From Rhodamnia argentea (lineage: Eukaryota; Streptophyta; Magnoliopsida; Myrtales; Myrtaceae): 64,000 nt of DNA. Made by a program: the position numbers and the translations under genes. The notes under the pieces are model-generated. The model was given only the letters and a program-made list of their open reading frames with translations, did not search any database and was not told the DNA's origin. Position 1 is the stretch's first letter, and each line of letters begins with the position of its first letter. The stretch is from contig NC_063156.1 of assembly GCF_020921035.1 (NCBI RefSeq), positions 2,418,001 to 2,482,000 on the forward strand. The letters run 5' to 3'. This document shows, piece after piece, positions 1-12,058 of this stretch.

Positions 1-3000
1 ATAAAAGTTAGCAGATTGTGAATGATAATACATTAATATTCGGTTTCCACGGTTACTATGACAAATGTCAAGAGATTGGTGTGATATTATTGCACTATAA
101 TTACACAGCAGTTGTTATACAGTGATGATTTGCATGAGATGACACTGTGTACCGAGTGCCGAGTGTTTTATGACTAAGAGTTTCCGGATTTGTAGAAGAT
201 GAAAAATGCATATTTAATTTCCAATGTTCATACGGAAACTGCCAAGAGGTGAGTATGATGTCATTTGCAAATGAGGTTATTGGTAATATACATGGCAATC
301 TTAATTAATGCTACGATATTTTGCATGTGAATGATGTCATGTGATGAATACCTTTGTCATCGCCTATTCGCCAGAGAACAAACTTCCTCGTATGAGTATG
401 TGTAAAAGAGTTTGGAATCATCCAGATGTTCTACCATCTGGGACATGTCTCCACAAGGTTGAGAGAACAAGAAGTCCAATGAATTACACACGAAATGATA
501 TGGCTTGAGTAGCCCAATATGACTTGAGTAGACTGTGAATATTACGAAATAGTCATCATCATGCGGATGTAATATGGTATAGTTTCCCTAAGGCTTTTGA
601 AGGACACCCATAATGGATGGGCCGAGAGGTGTGGTATAGAAGTGTTTACGATTCCGACCCATGAGTTGGTGACGACGATGTCTCGCTAGTAAGATGCATC
701 ATGAGTCGAGATGATCCTAGCCAGTAACGAGTAGGGACTAGATACTCACATGTGTATATCGGTGGGCAACTATGTGGTCTTTGCGCATCATGAGATTGAT
801 ACATTCATCGGAGTGCATTTGAGTGTTGACTGAATGCTAGCTCATGGCAATCTAGTTTATTCATTGCACACATGATTGTTGTCATTACGTATGCATTACA
901 TTATGCTGAGCAAACTTAAACAATATGTTTTGAAAACGTATGGTGAATACTCATTATTTTGAGTATGTGGATTAACTTACTACTGGAGTTAATTAGGATT
1001 AGATTACAAGCACTTGAATCATGTAGAATATATGCTATGTTCCTCAAGTGATTGAACTATTCTATTATGAATATGTAAATAACTAAGTATTACCTTGAAT
1101 AAATGAATGATTGGTAGTTTCCGAATCATAATGATATGTAAATCATATTGGATATTACTCTTTAACTAAGAGGGTGCGCTCTAGAGCCGAGTGGCAAGTA
1201 GTTATCCTACTTTAGACCTAGAGCTTTTATTTGCTGAGCTTAGGCTCACCCTAACATACCTTACAGATTTGTTGAGTTCAAAGTTCAAGGGCATTTAGAT
1301 AAGAACTTACGAAGATCTTTTCTTAGAATTATATGAGAGTGCAGAGCGAAAGTGGAAACGTATTTCTATACACAAGATTTTTGTTGACAATAGTTGAGGT
1401 TAAATTATTTCTACAATCGAGGATGAATTACTTATTCATCGGATGATGGGAGCGAAGTTGAATTATCTATTCATTCGAGATACAAATTGTGTGGAATATT
1501 TCAGGTCGTCACAAGTTATATCAAAGGGATGAGCCTCATAAATCATAACATGCCAAACCAAGTGCATTGTCTATATCTAGGATTTAAGACTATATCTGCT
1601 CTAGGAGGAACTAGGATAATTCAGAAAATATCGCAAGACGAGCATTTTAGGGAAATTTAGGATTTTTTTTGTTATTATCTCCACCTACCTCCGTTTTTTA
1701 GCGTCACTGTTCGTACCATCCGGTCCAAACTGCATGCGTGTGAGAGAGAGATACAAGAACAAGAAAACCTAACAAAGTATATTACTCATTCTTTAACTCG
1801 TCCATCATTCAAATTACACTCTTGTACGTACAAGAGTGAATTTGACTTTTTAGTTAGATATGCGGCGGAAGACTAGAAGACGATAAAATCGAATTCTGAA
1901 GCGAGTTTGTCTCATGGAGGAAAATGAATGATTTGGAAAATCTTTCTTCAAAGAAAAAAAAAATCGCTCACCAAATGAATGGACAAAAAAAAAATTTCCG
2001 TCGTCCATAAAAATGTTTAGATATGAATCATTATCGATGGTGAAACGTTTCAGGCGGTTATTTATAAAGAGTTATATTTTGAATCGTTCATTTTTTTCAA
2101 GAAACAAATGGAGCTTTGAAGTTGCAGTTCGAGATTATCATCCAGCTATACATATGTGCACTATTTCCCAAGTCAAAAACATAGTTATCTATGTCGGACG
2201 GGCCTTCTAGTCATGGGGAGTTTATAATTTTCAAGCATGACGATGATAAGCTGGAGTTCTTAATGGTCGGGCGGCGAGTTTTAAATTGCACCAACTTGCA
2301 ATGTGGAGTCCTCGTTGTAACGTGGGCATACAAAGCAGAAATATAATAGTCGAAACCTATCAATCGGTCATGGTTCCCAATTGAATTTTAGTTTAGGGTC
2401 AACTTTTTCACTATGGACTTACACTATGAATGAGGTGGTGCTATAGATAAGCCTCTACTGTAGTCTAATAATTAAATCATTGATTCCTAGAGATGCATCT
2501 CCCTATGTGCTGGAATCGATGTGAATGATCGTGAGAGCTCTTTAAATTCTATCCGGTCTGATTACATATGAACCGAAGCAATCCGTTCTGCCCTCTACTT
2601 TATTTTTGGATCCTGAGGGTGAGTCGGCCGATCCTAACTTCATTTATGAGGAGCTGGACGACGAAGCCTCCTCCTCGACGCTGCTCTTTCAAAAAGACTG
2701 ATTTTTTTTTTCTATTGTTTTTATGGTATCAAGTTTTTCTTACTGAAAGGAAAGGACCGCGCCTAGGCCGAGCTCAATGGAGCCTTGCTTTGTTCAAGCT
2801 AATGTCTTAGTCATCTCAAAGAGAACTTTTTTTACATGTGATTTTTTACTCATGAAATGATACACGTGACACAAAGAAAATCTTGACGAATAAGCAAAGA
2901 AACTCGAACGAGCATATCAACCCTGCACGTCTTTCTTTCAATAACATCATTCTTCTATGGAAAGATGGGATGATTCCTCGAGCGTGTGAAAGACACTCAT

Positions 3001-3020
3001 TAATGATTGACGTAAGAATA
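1..3020. other. AT-rich intergenic DNA, no gene recognised
   Basis: No reading frame of convincing length or family is visible. Around 1170-1290 there is a phrase (gctctagagccgagtggcaagtag ... tgctgagcttaggctcacc) that reminds me of the ends of plant Ty3/gypsy LTRs, but no paired copy, primer-binding site or polyprotein is in the window, so this is at most a decayed fragment. The short frames at 2013-2210 and 2568-2810 have no family resemblance and are probably chance. Confidence 0.5.
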
Positions 3021-3028
3021 GATAGGAG

Positions 3029-3228
3029 TAGACATGGCCAAATGAAACCGGAGGGCTCGGAATCGGCCTGTTGGCCGGGCCCATGGTTCCGACCCGGAAT
3101 CGCTTGTTCCGGGCCGGTTTCGACCTGGAACTGCCCGTTCCGGGCCGGTTCCGACCCGTTTTTTTTTAAAAAAAAAAGGGGAGGCTCGGGAGAAAAGAAC
3201 CGTTGGGCCCGAGAACAGGCCACGTCTA
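3029..3228. mobile_element. hAT-type MITE with perfect 8-bp target duplication
   Basis: The element starts TAGACATGGCC and ends GGCCACGTCTA, an 11-bp terminal inverted repeat with one mismatch. It is flanked on both sides by the identical 8-mer GATAGGAG (3021-3028 and 3229-3236), the target-duplication length of hAT transposases. The 200-bp body has no coding capacity and contains GC-rich, roughly 32-bp imperfect tandem units built on a ttccgggccggtt core (about 3065-3160) followed by an A/T homopolymer. This is a non-autonomous element that would have needed a hAT transposase supplied elsewhere. The intact target duplication argues for a fairly recent insertion. Confidence 0.85.
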
Positions 3229-3236
3229 GATAGGAG

Positions 3237-3848
3237 TGGAGGTAGTGATTGATGGCTGCTGCCTCCACATGCACCCCCTCAAAAAAAGGATCTTTAGTTT
3301 TTGCCTTGATTTGCATGAAGAACGCGAGTAATTGGATCCAAAAAAGTAGACCCAATCATAGCCTCCTTGAATTAGTGCAGCTGTTTCTTGGAGCCCCCTA
3401 CTAGCTTTTGTCCAAAGACAATATGCGGGTCCATCGACTGTTACATCGTGCACAACATGCAAATATATCGCTTGGTCAATGGACCCTATAAACCGTCAGA
3501 TTATGTGGGTCCCACAGTGCAGCCCACGTGATCAACAATTCAGACGGTCTCGATTTATAGAGACCTTGTAACAACCGCACAACACTATACCTGAGGACGG
3601 ACAACAATAGACTCGACGTTTTCCTGTCGCGCATAGCTCATTTACAAGCAGGACATGGATATGGATATTAGTCTGCCCCAAACGCGTCGAGCTAGAGAGT
3701 GCTGAGCCCAAACCAATCAGGTCCTAACGGTAGCCACCGAATCATTCTCGCTTTCTATGTAACTGAAGAACTCTCACTATATTAAAGAGCATCTCCGTTC
3801 CACTTTGTATCTCGAGAGCGAAAAAAGAAGGCAGAATATAAATCAAAG
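3237..3848. other. 3' flank of the TL17.4 gene
   Basis: No independent gene is seen. The part next to 3848 should hold the 3' untranslated region of the minus-strand pentapeptide gene. Frames at 2846-3355 and 3226-3462 run through the MITE and its flank and match nothing I recognise. Confidence 0.5.
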
Positions 3849-6695
3849 TCACCGACATCCGAGAGTAGCTCTTCCATCGGCGTTTATGGTTGTATTGGTG
3901 CAGAGCTTCTGAAGATCGATGTAACCGATAATGGTGTCCTCAAACACTACGTCCTGCAGTTGAGCTTCGTTGAAGGTAGACCCTGACAAAACGGTATTCT
4001 TGAATACAGCTCCTTGAAGATCCGCTTTCTGGAAATTCACCCTATCTAAAACGGCATTTGAGAAGTCGGTACCTGCGTATGGAGAATGGATCAATTCGTG
4101 GAAATAGACAGTAACTCTAGGAAAAAATGCACCATAACTGAATCACTTAGTAGCAAACTGAAATATGCCTATTGCACCTACTGTTTATAATACTTTTCAT
4201 CAAGTGATTGTACAAGCACACCTGGAAAGGATTTTGCATTTCCCAGGACGCCTTGATGGATTGAGTTATCCACCATAAGCCAAATGGGCGATAGATGTTT
4301 CATGCACTTTCAAAGTTCACTCTCCAAAGTGGTTCGCAAATGCCAAGATTCGATTAAAACTAGCAGACATACAAAAACTAACAAGTCGTTTCTGCATTGA
4401 TTGTATTGGTAATCAGTTGAAATCAACCATGGGCTCAGTATTTATATTTCGCTTTCATTTAAGGAAGATCCTCCAAACAAATAAGAAAATGCACCGAAAG
4501 TCGGGGGCACCGCAGCTTTTCCTTACAAAACTGAATCATCTAGCCTGAAAAGATGCTTTTTGCTAGAACTTGTAGAGCAGTTTATCACGTGCTCTTGGAA
4601 TGCAGAAACTAGAGCGCGTCCTGTCTCTCGTTCCAACCGGTAATGCGGTCTTAACATCAAAAAGATCTTACAGCTCCATAAACAGTAAGCACGGGCAATG
4701 GTCAAAAGGAAAAAAATAAAAAGTATGAACGGTCACATAAGATACCTTTCGAAATAAATAAGTCCCCTAAGCTGAGAACTTATTGTACTAAAAAATATCG
4801 TTAAGTAAATGACACAGTTCCCAAAGTATAGGATGAGGAAGAAAATTACCCTTAAAGCTAGCTCCAACAGCATAAGCTTTTGACATTACCACTTCTGACA
4901 TGTCTGCACCATCAAATTTAGCATCTGACATGAGTGCTGCCGCCAGTGACTTCCCTTTTAGGTTAGATTTTTCATTTGTATAATCGCAGAAGCGGAGATC
5001 AATTGGCTTGTCATAGACACCATTAGCCTGTCCTATTGTGTTGCCAACAAATGCACGTTCACAGCGGTTGGGCTCTGTTGATAAGGGAGGCAACCTCTGC
5101 AGCGTGAAAACCCCTTGGACAATGAAATATTATACATGCTGAATGATTTTAACCGTGTATCCAAAACTGTGGTTGTTATGATGGTCACGATGTACATTGG
5201 CAATCTCACAATTACAGGATTTAGTTATGTCATCGTGCGGAAAAAGAAAGTCGGTTATTGATCAAATTTCGTGATCTTACTCATAACTCCCTAAACAACC
5301 AAGCTATTATTGATGCAGACTTCACAATGATTTTTTTTACCAAAACGAAGACATTTTTATTTTTTAAATCTATAAAGACAAACATTTTATTAATATGTTA
5401 AGATCCTCATTGAACCTGTTTCTCTCAAAGACCTGCAAACTTTCTCCGACAATCAATTCATAAATCAAGACAAAAAATGAACATCTATGAAGTAAGTTAC
5501 TGCTTTGACTGCAAACAAACATTTGTGTGCCTCATGCATACCAAGATTTAAAGTCTATCTCTTTCACGTGGCATCTTCTATAAGCAGGATTTCGATTGGT
5601 AACAAGTCAAGCAGAAGAAGCCATTTTTAAATCTAAAATACCAGCCCCTTGCATTCAACACCAAATAGGCCCTCTGAAAAGTGTCTCCACCACCGAAAAA
5701 AGAGCCTCATGGACCTTTTTCATCTTAGTTCATCAAAATGGCATTCCAACACAACAATGCACAAAACACATTCCTTAATAGCTGATTCCACCATACTATT
5801 CTACCTGAGAATTTGTGACTATTCTCTGTTATGCCCACTGTCATCAGCAATGACTTGGATCTAGCAACAGCATTGAAATCAATTGAATAAAGGGGTGCAT
5901 CAGATGGACTGCCTTAGGGTGATGCAATGTGGAAGCGTTGCGACTTGAGAGGATGCTAAATTAGATCACATCAGGTAACCCTGAGAGGCTATTGCCCAAA
6001 CCAAAGCTTCACTTTGAGTTTTCAGGTTCCGGATTGTATAGCTAATTAGACTAATCCTCATCCATGCAATACCACTCGAAAATCAAAGGAGAAAACAATC
6101 CAATGACAGAGACAGTATTAACTATAAGGTCCCAACCTGACTAGCAGCCATTACTGGCGAAGCGGCAGTCACGGCACAAACAGCAAGGACTCCGCAAGCC
6201 ACATTCCTCAATTCCTTGAAACCACATGTGCTTTCCTTGATATTGCAACCTTCTTTAGAAGCTGCTCCAAGTAAAGACAACATTTCAATAGCAAATCCCA
6301 CTCAATCACCTTCACATACTATAATCTGAGCTTCTATGTGTCGAATTACGGCCTTGTCTTTTCAATTCAGACTACGCGTAAAGCACCGTTTAAACCTTAA
6401 GAATCACCTCAGATGAGAGACTAACCCGGATCGCTCACTCAATCACTCAGTCATGGACATAAGTATCATAAAAACCATTTTTCTATACCTTCAAAAGCTC
6501 AAATTGCTACCTCTATTCCACTATGGCAAAACACATCGAACTTGATAACGAAAAGGAAAGCGAACCGGAGTACTGACCGGAGCAGGTGATGCGGATCGGC
6601 GAGTGGAGTTCGAAGGCGGGAGAGCGGCGGCACTTCGGCGGAAGGAGGCGGAGAGAGAGAGCGGTTTGAGAGAGTGGAGCTAAAAAAGTCGCCAT
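3849..6695 (-). CDS. Thylakoid lumenal 17.4 kDa pentapeptide-repeat protein, chloroplastic
   Basis: Four coding exons read on the minus strand: 6695-6578, 6261-6137, 5096-4850 and 4072-3849. Phases (1, 0, 1) close exactly and give 237 residues, the size I recall for Arabidopsis At5g53490 (236). Residues 1 to about 80 are a bipartite transit peptide: a Ser/Leu-rich stromal part, then a hydrophobic stretch ending in V-M-A just before the mature chain, typical of thylakoid-lumen import. The mature part (about 17 kDa) begins with a conserved NRCERAFVGNTIGQANG block, then carries A(D/N)LXX-type pentapeptide repeats through exons 3 and 4 (ADMSE, ASFKG, TDFSN, ADLQG, AVFKN, STFNE) that form a right-handed quadrilateral helix. 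It ends with two conserved Cys (LCTN, LGCR). The molecular role of the family is unknown. The start ATG at 6695 gives the expected Met-Ala plastid leader; the longer upstream frame to 6872 is probably untranslated. Confidence 0.93.
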
Positions 6696-7095
6696 TGCCG
6701 TATCGCTGAGCTTTCTGTCTATCCTTCCCTGTATTTTATCCGTTGATGGTTCTCGACTCATGCGCTCTTTGAATTCACACGTGGCATGCCACGTAGGACT
6801 GCTGATAGAGAAAGAAAAAAGGTGCTGGGCTGGGCTCGTAGGCCTGTGCATGGAAAAGGCCGGCCTAAACAAGTCTGACCTCCTAGCAAGGTGGGCCTAA
6901 CGGTCCGACCGTTTGAAACGGCCCGGTCCGATTATCCAGCACTGCTTTTGAGTTTTGACCACCTCAAACGCTTTACTCATCCCTCTCGCTCTCTCTATCT
7001 CTATCTCTCTGTGATTCCGACTTACCAGCGACAAAGAAGAGGAGACCAAGCAAAATCGATCCTCGGGTTGGATCGAAACCATTCAATCGAGAGTA
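6696..7095. promoter_or_regulatory. Shared divergent promoter region
   Basis: Only 400 bp separate the start codons of the minus-strand TL17.4 gene (6695) and the plus-strand small-protein gene (7096), so both 5' untranslated regions and core promoters must lie here. A TC-rich run (6984-7012, ctctcgctctctctatctc) sits in the probable leader of the plus-strand gene. No clear TATA box was seen for either side. The regulatory role is inferred from geometry alone. Confidence 0.6.
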
Positions 7096-7344
7096 ATGGA
7101 CTCTCTGGGTGCGTACATCTCCTACGAGAAGCTGAACGGCGTCGCGACCTGGGTCGGAACCAGCGTCGCATCGGCCTTCTTCGCCTCCCTCGAGCGGTGC
7201 TCCTGCATCCACCTCTCTACCTCCGAGGACGACGCCGACGACCTTAGCGAAGCCCACGACCTCCCTCTCATGCTCTCCTCCGCCAATCGCAGCTCGTCTG
7301 CGGCCAATGGCGACCCCAACGACGTCGTCAACCTCCCCGTCTGA
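7096..7344 (+). CDS. Small conserved plant protein of unknown function (82 aa)
   Basis: A single-exon ATG-to-TGA frame of 82 residues. It begins [14 protein letters not shown], followed by an Ala/Ser-rich segment ([22 protein letters not shown]), then an acidic linker (EDDADD) and a C-terminal [10 protein letters not shown] tail. I recall a family of short angiosperm proteins with the same beginning (MxSxGxYISYExLN), the SLERCSC block and a tail ending in Pro-Val, none with an assigned function. There is no signal peptide; the central segment is only weakly hydrophobic. It is rich in CG/TCC codons, unlike the surrounding AT-rich DNA, which supports it being coding. It is head-to-head with the TL17.4 gene. 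Other products cannot be excluded. Confidence 0.75.
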   Translation: MDSLGAYISYEKLNGVATWVGTSVASAFFASLERCSCIHLSTSEDDADDLSEAHDLPLMLSSANRSSSAANGDPNDVVNLPV

Positions 7345-10118
7345 GTTCGGAGCTCCGAATTCGAGCAGCTCGGGTACAATTCCTGTCAATTTCCCCAGAT
7401 CGATAGCGTTCTTCTTTTTGTTTATCTCTTTTGGGCGATATGTGGTCCTTTGGACGGTGTTCGCTGAATGTGATTAAGTCCTTTTTTCTTGTGTTTTCTT
7501 GGTTCGCTCCTAAGGTAGCACATTGGCGTGGCTTTATCTGGTCACGCAATCGTGAATCGTGATCCTTTGGCTGGATTGAGAGCTCGTGTCTGTTTGATTC
7601 ACCGATGGGTCATGCTTGTTAATGTTTTGACTTTGCATCAGTATGTCTGGTTTCTCTTCTGTTCAGATTGTACAATGATAAAGCTTGTGTTGATATAACC
7701 TCTTCGAAGTCTCAGATTTGAACATGGCAATGGCAGTCTTCGCTTCTTTGTGAGTTGGAGCTGGGATAAACGCAACTTTTGAGCTGTTTCGTTCGAGATA
7801 TGCTCCGTCTGTTGCTTATGTACTTCTTTCTGTTTTTCATAACGGCCAAAGAAAGATGGATCATAGCCCTTTTCATGGTTTTTCATCCATTTGATTCAAG
7901 TTTTAGGGTCCCAAGTACTGTTTTTTCGATCAAATGATGTGGTTTTCTTTATCCTTTAGAAGGAAAACCGAGTTAGGATGGGTGAATTGGGAGAGGTGGT
8001 GTCACTTTGGTTTGATATGAGAAACACAAAAAGATGTTAGTCCTGAAGCAGTCGATGAATTCGAATTGGAAGCCATAGCAGAGATGGCAAGAGAGAAGAT
8101 GGACAAACGGGCATTTTTGTTATAGCCCTTAGAACTGATGATAGAAGGTTTGCTTGCTTATTGCAAGGGGGGTTTCAGCTTGCATCTATATCCTTAGTTT
8201 TGTTTACCATGCATTCGGATCATCTTAGAGACAGAGCATACAGTGTATTGAATTAATAATGAATGGGAACCAGTTTAGTTATTTCCACTGGATGCTAATG
8301 ACATATGGTTCAGCCAGTATCGAAGCGTGGCTGCTCATTATTTGGGTAAGCTTACCACGGTATTGGCAAGTTTTTTGCTTTCTCTTTAGATCATATCCGT
8401 GGAACAATAGCTTAACTCAACATCGGGGCAGCATAATCTCTGTGTTAATAAAATGGACTCCTTAACGAGTGTCCCGGGGACACTTGTTTAGCATAGTCAA
8501 TAAGGAAAACTTCAATTTCAAATGCCACATATCATGAGACTAGTAAGCGCACTTGAAAGATTTTTCCATATTTGATAGTTTAACGAGTGCCATAGAGGAA
8601 CTCTTTCATAAAATCCTTAGCAAGTTTGTGGTATGGTTGAATGTGTGACTGCTTGTAGCTTTAAATGATCAGGATTCATTGTCAACCCTCTGTTTCTAAG
8701 TGCACCATGGGGAACTTGAGGGGCAGCAATCCGATAGCGTCATTACATTCGCAGGAAAATCATAGTATCGAAGTGGGGGTCCTCCTCAAATGACCTCCTT
8801 TTGATAATCAGAGAGTGATATGATTCACCAAGTCATAAAATTTTGGGCAAATTTGAACCAAGAGCTCGGATGTCCTACTCCTGCATCTCCTCGGGGTCAC
8901 TCAAATATGCTAAGGACCGGCCCGACTAACCAATATTAGATTCTGAATTCAGTAGCGCAAAGTACTAGTATGGGAAACTATCCAGCTCTCCAAAAACCTT
9001 GTGGGTTAGAATGACGTGTTGCATATGGTTAATGCATTTTACCCTTCGTTTGGAGAAATATGATCCGTACTTGTTGAGGGCAATGTAGGCGTGCCAAATG
9101 CATCCATGCATGTTCGAAACAGAGATCTTCAGAGGCCTCAGCAATCGGTATGCATAGCCATTTGATTCATGTCTGGCAACTATTGCTAGCTTGATTCGTG
9201 TTTGTAGCATCTGATTCGCGTCCGTCGACTATTGGGTGCTTGGGCAGAATGTGCATGCGAGTTTTGCATCGCTATCGCCATCAGACAACATAACCGGATC
9301 GCCAGGCAGCAGGAGAACATAGTGTCCCGGGGCGATTGTTCCGAAATGAGGATCATGACTAAACGGGGTCATGAATTCCAACTGTTCATCAAAATCCCAT
9401 TTTCATAAATCGAAGTTATGAATGTAAACGAAGTGGTTTGGAAAACCAATATGATTCTTGGAGCGTAAATCACATTTTACCAAACGCAGTAATAATAATA
9501 ATAATAAACAAAAATTGTGTAAGGTTTTAAACGAAAAATATATATGAGTACTAATTGGAATTCAAACTGCAAAATAAAAATAAAAATAAAATAAAATAAA
9601 AGTGATGTCGAGAGGGCTCCTCCTGCGCAAATGGTGGGAATTAGTAGGGACTGAAAAATTTGAGATTGCTTCTCTGGGCCCTTCATGATGATGATCCTTA
9701 GTGGGTGGGTCCATCCATATTGACTTAATCCTGATGTGGATTCTTCTTGCGTTTTAACGTTTACACGAAGGATTAAATTTTTTTCTGTTTATTTAATTTT
9801 GGAATCAATGGGAGCGATTATTTACAAAATATAAAAAATAAAGCCTAATTTTTTATATTTTTTTTAATGAGTGCCTGTGGTCGGGGACTCGTGGGGTAGT
9901 CTGGATAATGACGATGATGTTTGCTGATACTTGAATGTGAAGTTTCATCTCTGTTTGGACAAAATAGAAGATGCGGCTTTGGACTACATTGGTAGCGTAA
10001 ATCGACTAATTGTAAAGTCCCAGAAAACATTGGCAATCATAATTAAACCCGACAAAAACTAACTATTTCAGTCGATAAGTAACCCCACATAGTAATAAAT
10101 ATGCCATCTCTTTCTATT
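7345..10118. other. 3' region of the small-protein gene and intergenic DNA
   Basis: The first several hundred bases are T-rich, as expected for a 3' untranslated region, possibly with introns. Beyond about 8460 the sequence is AT-rich and non-coding. Short frames (7638-7886, 8259-8465, 8965-9210) resemble nothing. A1-4T-type simple repeats occur at 9488-9507 (ataata) and 9570-9600 (aataaa). Confidence 0.5.
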
Positions 10119-10310
10119 GGAGAAAATTATCAAAAAAGTCATAAACATATTGCATTTTTACCAATTCAATTTTAAATCTTTTGTATTTGTGCTAATTCAA
10201 TTCTAAAATTTTTACTCTTGTACTAATGCAATCCGTTCGATCAATTTTGACCGGCCACCGCCGGCATGGACGCCAATCTTGATATATATAATTTTAATGA
10301 TATGGTAATA
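10119..10310. repeat. Single arm of a fold-back (Mutator-like) repeat
   Basis: Begins ggagaaaattatcaaaaaag and continues with the phrase order typical of the fold-back family best seen at 41206-41685: 'cataaacatattgca', 'ccaattcaattttaaatctttt', 'caatccgttcgatcaattttgaccgg', then an aattttaatgatat segment. No matching inverted arm was found close downstream, so it is a truncated copy. Confidence 0.6.
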
Positions 10311-11479
10311 TTTTTTCAAACTAGTCTTTATGTTTCTTTTTTTCCTTTTTTCCATTTTACATGGGTAATTTTTTATTTTTTATTTATCTTTACATTGTTA
10401 AATTTACAAGATCGGGCGATGAAAGAAGAATTGTTATGTCGATTGCTTTTATCCACTCTTTATTTCATTTTTTTTTTAAATTAGATTGTTTTACCGTTAC
10501 CGTCTACGAATTTTCTCTTCGGTAGCTTAATGTATTAGTGGATCAAATGCTGTGGCTCTTACTGTTAACACAGTACGACATGCAATAATTCAAAGGGTTG
10601 ACCGGGGAATAATGCCTCGGGGACTTTACGCCTCGAGGAATGCGAGGTCTGGATTTCGATTTTTATTCCATCTTATCTCTTCGAGTTCGGCCACGAGAAT
10701 ATCGTTTTCCGAATCCTCTTATTCTAGGACATGTGACCATCAAATTAGAAAGGTCAATATAATGTTGATGCCCGAAAACTGACACCGGTACCATCTGATT
10801 AAAAAAATAAATTAGGATGAATTAACTAAAGGTCCTAAAACTTATCGTTTTTTTCGAATCCCCTTATTCTCGACGTGATGGTCGTGCAGTAGGTTTGGGC
10901 CAGGTGTGGTGCGGAGTTGTCCTTGGTCCCTTGGCAAGCGATTGCCGAAGGAGGGAGAGATCGCTGGGACTCTTCCCCATATCCGAGGACGACCGGTGGC
11001 GCTCGCCTAGATCTAAGCGAGAGCCTACAAGCCTTAGCCTCTTTTCTTCAAAAACTATAATAAAGAATGCCATATTGGCACCACATATTAATAAATAAAA
11101 GAAGTCATGTCAAAAATTTTCATTAGCCTTATTGAAAAAAGTAGTCAACATAATGGTTTGAATATACTTTTCGAAAGTTTTGGTAGTGCATGATAACACT
11201 ACTGCTTTTTAATTTCCCCGCCGGAAGTCATTCTAGCAGAGAAATTTGTTTGGTAAACACCCACCAGAAGTAAAAAGCCGTTTGACAAATGTTTTTTAGT
11301 TCTGACAAGAATTTGGCCTTACGAAGTGGAAATTAACTTCGGATCACGTTTTCCTTCAATCTTGAGAAGTAAAAAAAAAATTGCTTCTCCCTTTCTCCAT
11401 TCTCGACCAGAATTCATCCCATCGTAAAAACCCTTTTTGTGGACAGCACCCAAAAGCTTCTCTCGATGGTAAGCTCCCG

Positions 11480-11620
11480 TCCCTGCGCGTCCACCTCCGC
11501 ATCCGCCTCGGCGTCCGCCTCTACCTCCACTTCCGCTTCCGCCTCCGCCTCACTTTGGACCTTCACTTTCGCCTCGGCCTCTGCTTTTGCCTTCGCCATA
11601 TCCTCTCGATTTGCAGATCC
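11480..11620. repeat. Imperfect 6/12-bp tandem repeat, GCC/TCC-rich
   Basis: A run of gcctc/cgcct/cttccg units. Read on the minus strand in one frame (11414-11770) it encodes an alternating acidic/Ala peptide (AEAEAEVEVEADAEADAE). This is a short-period minisatellite inside the inverted-repeat element. The frame lacks any recognised domain and its 118-residue ORF is likely a by-product of the repeat. Confidence 0.65.
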
Positions 11621-11802
11621 AACGACCTCAATGAGCTGCCGATTGTGATTCGCTCGTCCCAGTCCTCTTCTATATTCATTGCCGGTCGATATACCCATAT
11701 GCGGCCACGCATCCCGATTACCCCTTTCGAGAGCCTTCGCTTCTACTGTTGCTTCTGAAAACTCTATCATGAGTTCTGATTTGCCTCCCGTGCTTCTGAA
11801 AT

Positions 11803-12058
11803 CCCCGGGCTTCTTGCTAGAGTCAATGGCCGGCGTCCATCATCAAGAGGTGAAGGGCTTCGGTGGTGACTCACCGAGTCGTCGTGGTGCGAACATCCCC
11901 ATGCTTCTTGCTAGAGTCAATGGCCGGCATTCGTCGTTGAGAGATGAAGGGCTTCGGTGGTGACTCAACGAGTCGTTGTGATGCAAAAATCCCCGGGCTT
12001 CTTGCTAGAGTTAGTGACCGTTGTCCGTCGTCGAAAGGTGAAGGCCTTCGGTGGTGAG
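11803..12058. repeat. 94-bp tandem repeat, about 2.7 copies
   Basis: Copies begin at 11803, 11897 and 11991, each with cccc(g/a)(g/t)gcttcttgctagagt, then a ggccggc(g/a)t segment, and then gaagg(g/c)cttcggtggtga. The spacing is exactly 94 bp twice; the third copy stops near 12058. Copies differ by scattered substitutions and are GC-rich. The array sits wholly inside the transposon at 11182-12560. Confidence 0.85.

Noticed and set aside
11414..11770. A 118-codon frame with an alternating acidic/Ala tract
   Set aside because: It is produced by a hexamer minisatellite within a transposon; no flanking domain supports a gene.
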